Assembly (NCBI GenBank): GCA_002339085.1
Contig: DDDX01000022.1
Span: forward strand, 1 to 40,564
DNA from: Cellvibrionales bacterium UBA1969
GTDB taxonomy: Bacteria > Pseudomonadota > Gammaproteobacteria > Pseudomonadales > UBA7434
Direction: 5' to 3'
Length of the DNA: 40,564 bases
Of the stretch, positions 9,343 through 18,737 are shown in pieces. The number at the start of each line of letters is the position of its first letter. The first letter of the stretch is position 1. The position numbers and the translations under genes were made by a program. The notes under the pieces were generated by a model. The model was not told where the DNA came from. It made no database searches and saw nothing but the letters and a program-made list of their open reading frames with translations.

Positions 9343-10977
9343 TTATTGACCACCATTAATGGTTGAATCTTCAAGATAGACATATTTATAGGGATGAATA
9401 TCAAGGATATTAGGTTCCCAGCCTTTAAGTTGAGGGTGTTTTAATAATACGCGAGTATAGGTATAAATAGGAATGATGGGGCTCTCATCCATCAACAAAT
9501 TTTCGGCTTGTTGAAAAATTTTATAGCGTTTCTTTTCGTCTGCCTCAGAAGCGGCTGAAGCGATCAATTCATCGTACTGGCTATTTGACCACCCGGTTTG
9601 ATTATTACCGCCATCGGTCACAAACATATCTAAGAAGGTATTAGGATCAGGATAGTCACCGATCCAAGCGGCTCGCGCAATACTGTAGTCTAAAGCTTGA
9701 ATGCGGCTTAAGTAGACTTTCCAGTCTTGGTTAGAAAGGCGTACATTTATATTCAGTGCCAGCTTCCACATTTGCTGAATGGCCACTGCGATTCGGCGGT
9801 GACCGTCACTGGTATTGTAGGTTAATTCGATTTCTGGAAAGCCTTCGCCGTTTGGAAAACCCGCCTCGCTCAGCAGTTGCTGCGCTAGAGCAAGATCGTA
9901 GCGAATACTGTTATTGTTAGCAAAATAACCTTGCGTATTAGGTGGCGTGAAAGTAAACGCAGGAATTTGTCCGCCTTTAGTAATTGAATCGGTAATGGCC
10001 TGACGATCGATCGACATGGAAAGAGCGCGCCTGACACGTACATCATCAAGCGGTTTCTCTGTGACATTCAATCGATAATAATAGGTGCCGAGATACGGAT
10101 CGATAGAGATTTTATCAGGGTCATTGGTTTGGTAGCTTGCAATTTTATCTAGAGGCGTGCTGCTAGTTGCATGCAACACACCGGTTCTAAACATACGCTC
10201 TTCAGTCAGTGCGCTGTCGATCGGGTAAAACAAGATTTCATTTAATCTGACGGTTTCATGATCCCAGTAGTGCGGGTTCTTTTTAACGCGAATAATGTAA
10301 TTGAGGCGCCAGCTGTCTAGGGTAAAAGGACCGTTACCGACAAGATTACCGGGCCGCGTCCAAAGTGTGCCGGCCTGATCCCGTTCACCAAAGGCTAAAA
10401 TCGTGGGCGGGTGAACGGCAAACGTACTGTAGTGGGCTAGTAGCGAAAGAAAATACGGGGTTGGGTTTTCCAGTTCAATGACTAAGGTTTTGCTATTAAT
10501 TGCTTTAACACCAACTTGACTAAAATCTTTTAATTCACCGTGATTAAAAGCTTGGGCGTTTTTCACTGTAAACAATTGGTAAGCGTATTCGCTGGCTAGC
10601 GCAGGGGATAGCATTCGCTGCCAAGACCAGACAAAATCATCCGCGGTGACAGGGTCGCCATTTGACCAGTTGGAGTTATCACGCAAAGTAAATGTGTAGC
10701 GCTTTCCATCATTGCTGATAACCCAAGATTCGGCAACGGCAGGTTGTGGCGCGAGTGTTGCTGGGTCGACACTGATTAGCCCTTCAAATAAGGCGCTAAT
10801 AATATTGTGCTCAGGCACGCCGGTGACGGTATGAGGATCGAGATCTTTAGGTTCAGTGCCATTGCCAAGGTGCAGAATTTGTTTAGCAGTGGCCGACTCT
10901 ATATTACTTGGGCCAAGGTCGCAGCCGACGAGTAATAAAATCGATAGCAAAACCGGCAATAAGATTTTATTCGGCAT
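9343..10977 (-). CDS. oppA: Peptide-binding lipoprotein, OppA-like (SBP_bac_5)
   Basis: A 544-residue solute-binding protein of the SBP_bac_5 family. The N-terminus is a lipoprotein signal peptide ending in the lipobox LLVGC, with lipidation expected on Cys19. Family motifs include LHLGNGTEPKDLDPHTVTG, the typical OppA opening, and DNSNWSNGDPVTADDFVWSW. The region GYFANNNSIRYDLALAQQLL also fits OppA. It would capture peptides in the periplasm and hand them to OppBC. Its start overlaps the end of the upstream M3 peptidase gene by 11 bases, placing peptidase and importer in one transcript. Peptide specificity is inferred from family and context, not shown. Confidence 0.9.
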   Translation of the reverse strand: MPNKILLPVLLSILLLVGCDLGPSNIESATAKQILHLGNGTEPKDLDPHTVTGVPEHNIISALFEGLISVDPATLAPQPAVAESWVISNDGKRYTFTLRDNSNWSNGDPVTADDFVWSWQRMLSPALASEYAYQLFTVKNAQAFNHGELKDFSQVGVKAINSKTLVIELENPTPYFLSLLAHYSTFAVHPPTILAFGERDQAGTLWTRPGNLVGNGPFTLDSWRLNYIIRVKKNPHYWDHETVRLNEILFYPIDSALTEERMFRTGVLHATSSTPLDKIASYQTNDPDKISIDPYLGTYYYRLNVTEKPLDDVRVRRALSMSIDRQAITDSITKGGQIPAFTFTPPNTQGYFANNNSIRYDLALAQQLLSEAGFPNGEGFPEIELTYNTSDGHRRIAVAIQQMWKLALNINVRLSNQDWKVYLSRIQALDYSIARAAWIGDYPDPNTFLDMFVTDGGNNQTGWSNSQYDELIASAASEADEKKRYKIFQQAENLLMDESPIIPIYTYTRVLLKHPQLKGWEPNILDIHPYKYVYLEDSTINGGQ

Positions 10978-13015
10978 TGAGTTGCTCGTTAAATGCTTGG
11001 TAGTTAAAGGGGCGGCCTAAGAAATTTTCGACCAGTTTAGCCGCGTCTTGAGATCCACCCGGGGTTAACACTTGATCGCGATAGCGTTTTGCGAGGGTTT
11101 TATTCATCAGTCCTTGTTGCTCAAATTCTGAAAACAGATCTGCCGCGATAACTTCAGACCACATATACGTATAATAACGTGCCGAGTAGCCAAATAAATG
11201 GCCAAAGTTTGCGAAAAAATGGGTATCTTCCATGTAGTCAAAGGGCGAATATTGGTTTTGAAGCTTGATTAATATTTGCTTCAGATCTAAAGACTCGGGT
11301 TCGATTGAATAATAGTTCAGTGACAGTGCAGCATAAAACATTTGGTTGCGAATATGTGTGCCTACACCGAAGTCACGAGCGGCTACCATTTTAGCAACCA
11401 GTGACTTAGGAATGGCTTTACCGTTGGCATTAATTGCAAAGCGTTGCAGGCTATCATAATCCCAAACCCATTGCTCAAGTAATTGGGAAGGGGCCTCGAC
11501 AAAATCCCGTTCAGTGGCGATGCCGGATAAGCCACTCCACGGTTGGTGACCGCCAATAAGGCTATGTAACAGGTGGCCAAACTCGTGAAGAAAAGTTTCG
11601 ACTTGGCTATGTTCCATGAGGCCTAAGTCATTTGCTAGGCCAGCTTCATTCACTGACTGGTCAGCACCCGGAAAATTACAAATTAAGGCTGAAATAGGTA
11701 GCTGTTTATTAGCAACGCCGGTTTGAATGCCAAAGTGTGCTGCGTGCTTATACTTACCCTCGCGTGGATGCATGTCGAGATAAAAGTAGCCTAGTGACTC
11801 ACCTTCTTGTGTTTGCAATTGATGCGCAGTGACACTTGAATCCCAGACGGGTGTTTGCCAATCAACGATTTTAAGTTCGAACAGTTCACCGACTAAATCA
11901 AATACGCCATTTTTAACTTGCTGATAAGGGAAGTATTGGCGAATTGCTTTACTGTCAAATTGATAGTGTTGCTTTTTGACTTGCTGTTCTAAGAACGACT
12001 TTTGCCAATTACCGACCGACAAGGCATTGGCTTGCGTTTGCTGAAGTTGGTCCAGTAGTTGCGCATAGTCTCTCTCAGCTCTCGGTGTCGCTAATAGGTT
12101 CACTTTATTAATAAACTCAGCAGCATTTTCTGGATTTTCGATCATTGCTGTTTCTGTCGCATAGGCGGCGTAGCTTTTGTAGCCTAAAGTTGTTGCTAAT
12201 TGGTGCCGCTTGGTAATAATGTCTTGTAATACCGTTTTATTAGCAGGGTAGCCGCGGTTTAAAAACTGTAGGTAGATCGCATGTCTGTATTGGTCAGAGT
12301 GCGCGTAGCGTAAAAATGGAAACACACTGGGGTAGTCGGTGGTGATAAGCCACTGCCCTTGTTCGTTACGATCAAGTTTATCAATATAGTCTTGCGGCAG
12401 GCCTTTCAGATCATCGGTTGATTGAATGGTAATATGACGAACATCATCACGTATATTTTTCGAGAATAACTGTCCGAGTTCGGCAATCTCATTTTGCAAT
12501 TGGCGAATTATTTTTCGCGCTTCGGCGGGCTGGCTAACGCCAGAGCGGACGTAAGAGCGTAGCAGCTTTTTTTGATAGCGTAGAGCGTTTTTATCGTCAG
12601 TTTCGAGAGTGATGGTGTTCAGTTGCCTATAGATAGCACTGGATAAGCTGACATCAGTGTTAAGCTTAGAGAGTTTTTTCTGACAGTCGCTGGCTGCGCT
12701 GCGTAACGTACTGTTTGGATGAACATTGCTGAGTAATTGCATGGCGCTATAACTGTTGCCCAGTTCAATGTAAAAATCGTCAAGCTGGTTAAGGAAGTCA
12801 AGCGAAGCGGCGTGGCCTGTCTGGGATGACGCGGGTATAGCCTCTAGAATAGCAAACTGTTCTTTGAGCCGTTGTTCATCTTGCTCGCAAAGGGGGGGTA
12901 AATCAGTTGCCTCTATATAGCGATCTAGAATTGTCGTCAGTAAATTATTATTGGTATTACAGCTCATCAAGAGGTGACAGGACAGTATCAATAGTATTGA
13001 GCGATAACGAGGCAT
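10967..13015 (-). CDS. Lipoprotein M3-family metallo-oligopeptidase
   Basis: A 682-residue zinc peptidase of family M3 (thimet oligopeptidase/Dcp/OpdA group). The zinc site is HEFGH, with His477, Glu478 and His481; the third ligand lies in the downstream acidic stretch (EAPSQLLEQW). The end GGSQDAAKLVENFLGRPFN is the usual M3 C-terminus. The protein starts with a short signal peptide and a lipobox-like LLMSC, predicting lipidation at Cys19; classic OpdA and Dcp lack this. It would therefore act in the periplasm or at the outer membrane, trimming peptides. An AAAGGGA site lies upstream of the ATG. It is the first gene of the opp unit, overlapping the OppA-like gene by 11 bases, so it likely feeds short peptides to the importer. 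Confidence 0.85.
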   Translation of the reverse strand: MPRYRSILLILSCHLLMSCNTNNNLLTTILDRYIEATDLPPLCEQDEQRLKEQFAILEAIPASSQTGHAASLDFLNQLDDFYIELGNSYSAMQLLSNVHPNSTLRSAASDCQKKLSKLNTDVSLSSAIYRQLNTITLETDDKNALRYQKKLLRSYVRSGVSQPAEARKIIRQLQNEIAELGQLFSKNIRDDVRHITIQSTDDLKGLPQDYIDKLDRNEQGQWLITTDYPSVFPFLRYAHSDQYRHAIYLQFLNRGYPANKTVLQDIITKRHQLATTLGYKSYAAYATETAMIENPENAAEFINKVNLLATPRAERDYAQLLDQLQQTQANALSVGNWQKSFLEQQVKKQHYQFDSKAIRQYFPYQQVKNGVFDLVGELFELKIVDWQTPVWDSSVTAHQLQTQEGESLGYFYLDMHPREGKYKHAAHFGIQTGVANKQLPISALICNFPGADQSVNEAGLANDLGLMEHSQVETFLHEFGHLLHSLIGGHQPWSGLSGIATERDFVEAPSQLLEQWVWDYDSLQRFAINANGKAIPKSLVAKMVAARDFGVGTHIRNQMFYAALSLNYYSIEPESLDLKQILIKLQNQYSPFDYMEDTHFFANFGHLFGYSARYYTYMWSEVIAADLFSEFEQQGLMNKTLAKRYRDQVLTPGGSQDAAKLVENFLGRPFNYQAFNEQLNAE

Positions 13016-13081
13016 GGTGCTTTTTTCCCTTTTGCGACTGATTGATTAAGGTCTAGCTAACGTATTATGAATGCATAGCTG

Positions 13082-13882
13082 TTAAAAGTTATCTTTCCAC
13101 TCTCGAATAGCGGCAAACACTTCATCGCCGATTAAATTCTTTCTATTTAATCGCTTGCTAGCTGCCGCGATCACTGCCGTTTTATCGTAGCGCAAGAATG
13201 GATTGGTTGCGAGTTCATCGGCTAATAGTGAAGGTATGGTGGGAATGTTACTCGCTCGTTGTTGGCTAACAGTTTTGACTCGCTGTGCTAATGCCAAGTT
13301 GTCGGGTTCAACGACTTTTGCAAAGTTGAGATTGGCTTGTGTGTATTCATGGGCACAATAAATACGGGTATCTTGTGGCAGCGCTTTTAGTTTTTCTAAA
13401 GAGTGATGCATCTGAGCATAACTGCCCTCAAACACTCTGCCACACCCGCCAGCAAAAAGCGTATCGCCACAAAATAATATCGGTTGACCCAGGGGGTTTG
13501 GTGAAGCTGCAAAGTAAGCAATATGATCCAGCGTATGACCTGGCACCGCAATGACAGTGAATGTGATTCCCATCAGTTCAATCATTTGTTCATCACAAAC
13601 CGCTTGCGTAACTTGGGGTATATTAGGGCTATCAGGGCCGATGACTTTGGCGTCAAATGCAGCCTGTAACTCGCTGACCCCGCCGGTATGATCACCGTGG
13701 TGATGGGTGGTCAATATATAGTCAAGCTGAAGGTCGCGCTCGATTAACGCATTTTTTACGACTTTGGCGTCGCCGGGGTCCACCGTTATTGCACGGCAGC
13801 CATCATCGATAAGCCACAGATAATTATCATTAAAAGCGGGTAGTCGGCTGACCGAGTAGGGCGGTGTCGATACTGTATTCAT
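13082..13882 (-). CDS. gloB: Hydroxyacylglutathione hydrolase (glyoxalase II)
   Basis: A 266-residue metallo-beta-lactamase-fold enzyme that hydrolyses S-D-lactoylglutathione to D-lactate and glutathione, the second step of methylglyoxal detoxification in the cytosol. The metal motif is HHHGDH, with His60, His62, Asp64 and His65. Further ligand regions are PGHTLDHIAYF and ILFCGDTLFAGGCGR, and CAHEYTQANLNFA is the glyoxalase II substrate-binding stretch. The protein ends REWKDNF, as many GloB proteins do. It diverges from the yafS-like gene with 111 bases between starts, and its end is 66 bases before the M3 peptidase start on the same strand, so some read-through into the opp unit is possible. 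Assignment is secure. Confidence 0.95.
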   Translation of the reverse strand: MNTVSTPPYSVSRLPAFNDNYLWLIDDGCRAITVDPGDAKVVKNALIERDLQLDYILTTHHHGDHTGGVSELQAAFDAKVIGPDSPNIPQVTQAVCDEQMIELMGITFTVIAVPGHTLDHIAYFAASPNPLGQPILFCGDTLFAGGCGRVFEGSYAQMHHSLEKLKALPQDTRIYCAHEYTQANLNFAKVVEPDNLALAQRVKTVSQQRASNIPTIPSLLADELATNPFLRYDKTAVIAAASKRLNRKNLIGDEVFAAIREWKDNF

Positions 13883-13993
13883 GGGTTAATTATCCAATCG
13901 ATTGCATGTTAGCTTGAGCAATGAAAGTAGTTTTTATATTATCAGCTAAGCCGAGGTAAAGGCTATGCCTAGTTTTAACGAAAAACACTGAGA

Positions 13994-14821
13994 ATGAGAT
14001 TAAGCAATCAGCATCCTAGCGACCCTATATTGAAGACACGCGCTTTTTTTTCAGGGCAGCGGTCGTCTATGCCTAAAGCTATGCGACAGTTTAACGTGTT
14101 TTTGCAAACTGATCTTGGTGTCGCATTGATGGCGGAACAGCAAACTGTCCTCAATCGCTATCTACCTTCTCTTGCCGGCTATAACTTATTGCAGCTTAGC
14201 GTCCAACAAGGCCGTCGTTTGGTTCCTGATGTTTCAGTGGGACAATATTTACAGCTGGGATTTGCACCCTGCATGCGTTCAGTTTCCAAGGATACAATAA
14301 GGGGTGATTATCAGCACTTACCGTTGGCCAAAGACTGCATCGATACCATTATCTTTCATCATGTATTGGACTTCTCTATCGAGCCTCAGCAATTGTTGAG
14401 AGAAGCCGATAGGACGCTTAAAGATGGTGGTCATCTGGCGATTATTGGTTTTAATCCGCTGAGTAGTTGGAGCCTATATCGCCGCTACGGACGCTGGCTG
14501 AAGCCTGCACTTCCGGAGCATCGACCTATCCGTTCGGCCAGATTGGCCGATTGGCTATCGGTATTAAATTATCAAGTCCTTCATCAATCTTGCTTTTTTC
14601 ATCGACCGACAATAAATCACCGTGGTTCCTTAGAGGCCATGAAATGTTTTGAGTCTGTTGGGCGTGTTTGTCGTTCACCCTTTGGTCAGTTGTATTTCAT
14701 CTTAGCAAAAAAACGGGTATTTCCGATTAATCCACTGCATTCTTCCTGGCTTCAACGGGTCTCACCTGCTCGCGGTGCAGGGGTTAAGCAAGGTCAGCCG
14801 CAAAGCTACTTTGAGGATTAA
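13994..14821 (+). CDS. yafS: Class I SAM-dependent methyltransferase, YafS-like
   Basis: A 275-residue protein with a Methyltransf_11-type domain. The glycine-rich SAM loop is poorly conserved (YNLLQLSVQQGR at about residues 58-69). Later motifs are clear: LPLAKDCIDTIIFHHVLDF (motif II/post-I region) and ADRTLKDGGHLAIIGFNP (motif III). The order gloB, yafS, rnhA, dnaQ is the same as in Escherichia coli, which supports the name. The first acidic residue of the SAM site is not obvious, so SAM binding may be altered. The gene diverges from gloB and is followed by rnhA after 90 bases. The substrate of YafS is not known. Confidence 0.8.
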   Translation: MRLSNQHPSDPILKTRAFFSGQRSSMPKAMRQFNVFLQTDLGVALMAEQQTVLNRYLPSLAGYNLLQLSVQQGRRLVPDVSVGQYLQLGFAPCMRSVSKDTIRGDYQHLPLAKDCIDTIIFHHVLDFSIEPQQLLREADRTLKDGGHLAIIGFNPLSSWSLYRRYGRWLKPALPEHRPIRSARLADWLSVLNYQVLHQSCFFHRPTINHRGSLEAMKCFESVGRVCRSPFGQLYFILAKKRVFPINPLHSSWLQRVSPARGAGVKQGQPQSYFED

Positions 14822-14911
14822 GGCGCTCACTTCTGTTCAATAAGACTAGGGGTCTGTTAGTGACTTGGCTAACATGGTATTTTACAGGTTTTGTAAACGT
14901 AGGGCATAATT

Positions 14912-15340
14912 GTGACGATTGAATTATATACTGACGGAGCCTGTCGCGGTAACCCCGGTCCGGGAGGTTGGGGGGTCTTATTGCGCCGAGAGGGTGAGGA
15001 TCATCATCATTGTGGCGGCGAGATTAACACTACTAATAATCGAATGGAGCTACAAGCGGCTATTGAAGGCTTGCGGTTATTGAATGATGATTCTGACGTA
15101 TTGTTAGTGACTGATTCTCAATACGTACGAAAAGGAATAACTGAATGGATTGTGAACTGGAAGCGCAACGGCTGGCGAACAGCCGCAAAAAAACCGGTTA
15201 AAAATGCGGATTTGTGGCGTGAGCTCGATGAGCAGACGCAACGCCATCATATTCGATGGCAATGGGTAAAAGGGCATTCGGGTCATGCTGAGAATGAAAT
15301 AGCGGATCAATTAGCTAATCGCGGTATTGACCAATTGTGA
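14912..15340 (+). CDS. rnhA: Ribonuclease HI
   Basis: A 142-residue ribonuclease HI, which cuts the RNA strand of RNA-DNA hybrids during replication and primer removal. The four acidic catalytic residues are visible: Asp8 in YTDGACRGNPG, Glu46 in NRMELQAA, Asp68 in VTDSQYV and Asp132 in ENEIADQLAN, plus the conserved His122 in VKGHSGH. The basic protrusion (WKRNGWRTAAKKPVKN) is present. It starts with GTG. It lies between yafS and dnaQ and, unlike the E. coli arrangement where rnhA and dnaQ diverge, all three read the same way here. Identity is certain. Confidence 0.97.
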   Translation: MTIELYTDGACRGNPGPGGWGVLLRREGEDHHHCGGEINTTNNRMELQAAIEGLRLLNDDSDVLLVTDSQYVRKGITEWIVNWKRNGWRTAAKKPVKNADLWRELDEQTQRHHIRWQWVKGHSGHAENEIADQLANRGIDQL

Positions 15341-15401
15341 ACATAGATTAGTTGGAAGTAGTGACTTAAGAAAAGAATTTTAATCGAGTAAGGAGTTATT
15401 G

Positions 15402-16142
15402 ATGGCGCAAAGGCAAATTGTTTTAGATACAGAAACGACTGGCTTAGAACCTTCTAAAGGCCATCGCATTATTGAAATAGGTTGTGTCGAGCTAGTGGAT
15501 AGGAAACTAACCGGCAAGCACTATCATCAGTACATTCAGCCCGAGCGCGAGATTGATCAAGGTGCGCTTGAGGTCCATGGTATTAGTAATGAGTTTTTAG
15601 CCGATAAACCTATCTTTAGTCACATTGTTGACGAGTTTCTTGCTTTTGTTGATGGGTCTGAGTTGATCATTCACAATGCCCCTTTTGATATTGGTTTTCT
15701 TGACCATGAATTAACGCTTGCGGCTAATAAGGTTAAAAAGATGAGCAAGATCTGCTCGGTGGTTGACAGCTTATTTCTAGCTCGAAGCAAGCATCCCGGT
15801 CAAAAAAATAATTTGGATGCGCTATGTAAACGTTATGCCGTTGATAATGCTAAACGAGAGTTACATGGCGCCTTGCTTGACGCTGAGATCTTGGCTGATG
15901 TTTATCTAATGATGACAGGCGGGCAGACCTCGCTGGGTCTCGATGCAAAGGCGCAAGTTGAGGGTGCTGAGTCAGCAAAAAATACGCCCTTATTACTGAA
16001 TAAAGACCGAAGTCGACTGGCTGTGCTTGCGGCGAGTCAGGCAGAGCTTGATGCTCACCAAGCATTGCTGTCAGTGATTGATAAGAAAAGTGATGGTCAA
16101 TGCTTGTGGCTTAATAGCGGTGGTGAATCCACGCAGCATTAG
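15402..16142 (+). CDS. dnaQ: DNA polymerase III epsilon subunit (3'-5' proofreading exonuclease)
   Basis: A 246-residue DnaQ. Exo I is LDTETTG, Exo II is NAPFDIGFLDHEL, and Exo III-epsilon is HGALLDAEILADVY, giving the DEDDh catalytic set. The conserved IIEIGCVELVDRKLTG follows Exo I. The C-terminal part after about residue 185 is the linker and polymerase alpha-binding tail, which ends SGGESTQH. AAGGAG lies seven bases before the ATG at 15402; an overlapping TTG three bases earlier is less likely. It acts with DnaE and HolE in the replisome to remove misincorporated bases. It follows rnhA by 61 bases in the same direction. Identity is certain. Confidence 0.97.
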   Translation: MAQRQIVLDTETTGLEPSKGHRIIEIGCVELVDRKLTGKHYHQYIQPEREIDQGALEVHGISNEFLADKPIFSHIVDEFLAFVDGSELIIHNAPFDIGFLDHELTLAANKVKKMSKICSVVDSLFLARSKHPGQKNNLDALCKRYAVDNAKRELHGALLDAEILADVYLMMTGGQTSLGLDAKAQVEGAESAKNTPLLLNKDRSRLAVLAASQAELDAHQALLSVIDKKSDGQCLWLNSGGESTQH

Positions 16143-16166
16143 TTACGGTCGTTCCTTTAAAGGCAT

Positions 16167-17045
16167 TTATGTATAAGGCGTGGCTGTCCCTTCAGGCCTT
16201 CTTTTAAACCGTTTGTAGCCCCACTGGTATTGGCTTATATGCCTACTGACCACCTTTTCTATTGATTGGTTCAAGGCGGCAACAGATACTTTTTCCTTTG
16301 CATCATAAATAGCCGTTTCGGGCGCTTCGTAATTGAGTTCAAAGCCTTGTTTCACTCTTATTGCGTAGCCTATGACTACGTTACACTGGGTGCGCTTGAT
16401 TAACTGGTGAACTAAAGTCATCGTATAGGCTGGTTGACCAAAGAATGGCGTGAATATCCCAGAGTTTTTGGTTGGAACGTGGTCTGGTAATATGGCAGTC
16501 AGTTCATTTCTTCTTAGCGCCTTCAATAAAGCAGCGACACCTTTGGTATTGGTTGGCACTAAGGCAGAACCGGAGGCTTCACGCCCCTGTTTAATAAAGC
16601 TTTCGAGGGCTGGGTTTTTTTGTTGTTTGTAAAGGCTGGTCATGGGTGCATAGCGACTGCTATGACGTCCCAGTATTTCCCAGTTGCCGATATGCGGTAT
16701 CACTAAAATAACCCCCGCTTTCTGTTCCAAGGCGGCTAGCAAAGAATCTTCACCGTTTATTTTAGTGATTTTCTTTTTAATCCATTGGTCTGAAGCTGTC
16801 CAGATAAGGGGCATTTCAAAGAAATTACTTATGGTTCTACAAAGGGACTTACTGGCTAGACTTTTAATTTCTGCACTGTTTAATTCAGTCTGAGTCAGCG
16901 CTAAGTTGATTTTGCTATTTCGGTAGAGTGAGTTTTGGCTATGCCTCATTAGCTGGCCTAATATGCAGCCAATAATGTCAGTCATCCACAAGGGTAGATG
17001 AGGTGCGACATGGATAAAAAAAATGATAGAAAAATATTGTGCCAT
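16167..17045 (-). CDS. LpxL/HtrB-family lauroyl-type acyltransferase
   Basis: A 292-residue member of the bacterial lipid A acyltransferase family. The catalytic HX4E motif is HIGNWE (His118 to Glu123). An N-terminal hydrophobic segment (about residues 5-32) should anchor it to the inner membrane, where such enzymes add secondary acyl chains to lipid A or to related lipids. Other family signs are ILPDHVPTKNSGIFTPFFG and the final QYQWGYKRFKRRPEG, close to the usual QWMWxxKRFKxRP ending. Which position it acylates (LpxL or LpxM type) cannot be decided here, so no symbol is given. It faces dnaQ tail to tail, with 24 bases between, and lies 111 bases beyond nhaB on the same strand. Confidence 0.88.
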   Translation of the reverse strand: MAQYFSIIFFIHVAPHLPLWMTDIIGCILGQLMRHSQNSLYRNSKINLALTQTELNSAEIKSLASKSLCRTISNFFEMPLIWTASDQWIKKKITKINGEDSLLAALEQKAGVILVIPHIGNWEILGRHSSRYAPMTSLYKQQKNPALESFIKQGREASGSALVPTNTKGVAALLKALRRNELTAILPDHVPTKNSGIFTPFFGQPAYTMTLVHQLIKRTQCNVVIGYAIRVKQGFELNYEAPETAIYDAKEKVSVAALNQSIEKVVSRHISQYQWGYKRFKRRPEGTATPYT

Positions 17046-17156
17046 ATAGCGTTCGTTGCTTGATTCACAAAAGCATTGTGCTAATGAAAGATTGATACCG
17101 TTATTCGTTGGTAGGCCAACGCAATAGTCAATCGACGGAGTAACTATCTTACTAGG

Positions 17157-18737
17157 CTAATGATGTCCATTGTTGTGAGTAGGCACAGTGAGCTCGCTGC
17201 TTTCTTGAGAGTCGCTAAAAAGCCCCGCCTTATTCAATGCCTCGGTAGCATTAGGCAGCAAATGGATGACGCTTAATAAGCCAACGATAGTAAGCGATAT
17301 AGTGTAGGGGATCGCTTTGTATACCATTGTGCCATAGCCTAAGCGAATTAACGGTGCTAAAGAAGAGGTGAGTAAAAACAGAAAAGCAGCTTGGCCATTC
17401 GGTGTGGCAACAGAGGGTATATTGGTGCCTGTATTAATTGCAACGGCTAGTAAGTCATATTCTTCTCTAGTAATTCTTTTGGCTAATAAAGCTTCTTTGA
17501 GTTCATTGATATAAACTGTGCCCACAAATACATTATCACTGATTGCAGATAATAATCCATTTGCAAGATAAAACATCGGTGTTCGAAGATCTTTATTTTC
17601 CATTTGTAAGACGTTGTCGATTACGCCTTTGAAGAGCCCTTGTTTATCAATCACCGCGACAATAGCAAAAAATACCACCAGTAAGGCAGTAAAGGGTAAA
17701 GCTTCTTCGAAGGCTTTGCCTATGGCATGCTCATTAGTGACGCCGTTAAAGGCCGTGGTAAGGACAATAACACTGAGTCCAATGATGCCTACTTCAGCAA
17801 GATGAAGTGCCAGCGCAACAACCAGCCATACAGCAACAACGGCTTGAATAATTAATGTCATATTTGCCCTACGGTCGCGCTTTGCGTCTTGCTCAATGGC
17901 GTCTTGTACCAGTATATCTCTGACCGACTCAGGGAGTTGCCAGCCATAGCCAAACCAAGCGGTTTTTTCTAGCACCACGACCATGGTTAAGCCGGTGATC
18001 AACACGGGAATACTGACTGGCGACATGCGCCAAAAGAATTCAGCAAATTGCCAGCCAGATTGGGCTGCGATCACAAGATTTTGTGGTTCTCCTACCATCG
18101 TGCATACGCCGCCTAAAGCTGTACCGACGGCAGCGTGCATCATAAGATCGCGAAGAAAGCCTCTAAATTGCTCGAGATCTTTTTGGTGTTTTTCATTATT
18201 TTCAAGATCGTTATCTTGGGCTGCCGAGACGGTTTGAAATATTGTATAAAAGCCAACGCCCACACTAATCACGACAGCGATTACAGTTAATGCATCTAAG
18301 AATGCTGATAAAAAAGCGGCAACAAAGCTAAATAAAAGGGCCAAAAGGGTTTTCGATCGAATGCTGGTGAGTAGTTTAGTGAAGGTGAACAACAATAAAT
18401 CCTTCATAAAATAAATGCCAGCCACCATGAAAACCAGTAATAAGATCACTGGCAGGTTCAGTTGAATTTCATGATACACATCTTTAGCGCTGGCCATGCC
18501 GAGAAAAATAGCCTCGATCGCTAACAGACCGCCACTTTGAAGCGGGTAGCATTTCAATGCCATTGCGAGTGTAAAAATGAATTGTAATATCAGTATCCAG
18601 CCGGTGATATAAGGCCCGACGACCTGCAGTAGTATAGGGTTGGCTAAAAGGAAAAATATGATACTGTTTTTATACCAGCTTGGAGCGTCACCTAAAAAGT
18701 TGTGGTAAATAGCTTGGTGAGGAGACAAGGGTTGCAT
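17157..18737 (-). CDS. nhaB: Na+/H+ antiporter NhaB
   Basis: A 526-residue polytopic membrane protein matching NhaB, an electrogenic sodium-proton antiporter of the inner membrane important for sodium tolerance. Recognisable features are the opening FLGDAPSWYKNSIIFFLLANP, the segment GTALGGVCTMVGEPQNLVIA and the later SAISDNVFVGTVYINELKEA and INTGTNIPSVATPNGQAAFLF. About a dozen hydrophobic segments are visible. Length agrees with the family (about 500-530). It ends in a short hydrophilic tail, ELTVPTHNNGHH. Presence of NhaB fits a marine or brackish habitat but does not prove it. Identity is secure. Confidence 0.95.
   Translation of the reverse strand: MQPLSPHQAIYHNFLGDAPSWYKNSIIFFLLANPILLQVVGPYITGWILILQFIFTLAMALKCYPLQSGGLLAIEAIFLGMASAKDVYHEIQLNLPVILLLVFMVAGIYFMKDLLLFTFTKLLTSIRSKTLLALLFSFVAAFLSAFLDALTVIAVVISVGVGFYTIFQTVSAAQDNDLENNEKHQKDLEQFRGFLRDLMMHAAVGTALGGVCTMVGEPQNLVIAAQSGWQFAEFFWRMSPVSIPVLITGLTMVVVLEKTAWFGYGWQLPESVRDILVQDAIEQDAKRDRRANMTLIIQAVVAVWLVVALALHLAEVGIIGLSVIVLTTAFNGVTNEHAIGKAFEEALPFTALLVVFFAIVAVIDKQGLFKGVIDNVLQMENKDLRTPMFYLANGLLSAISDNVFVGTVYINELKEALLAKRITREEYDLLAVAINTGTNIPSVATPNGQAAFLFLLTSSLAPLIRLGYGTMVYKAIPYTISLTIVGLLSVIHLLPNATEALNKAGLFSDSQESSELTVPTHNNGHH

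Noticed and set aside
17106..17121. CGTTGG/CCAACG hairpin between nhaB and the acyltransferase gene
   Set aside because: Six-base stem with no T tract on either strand, so a terminator is not supported.
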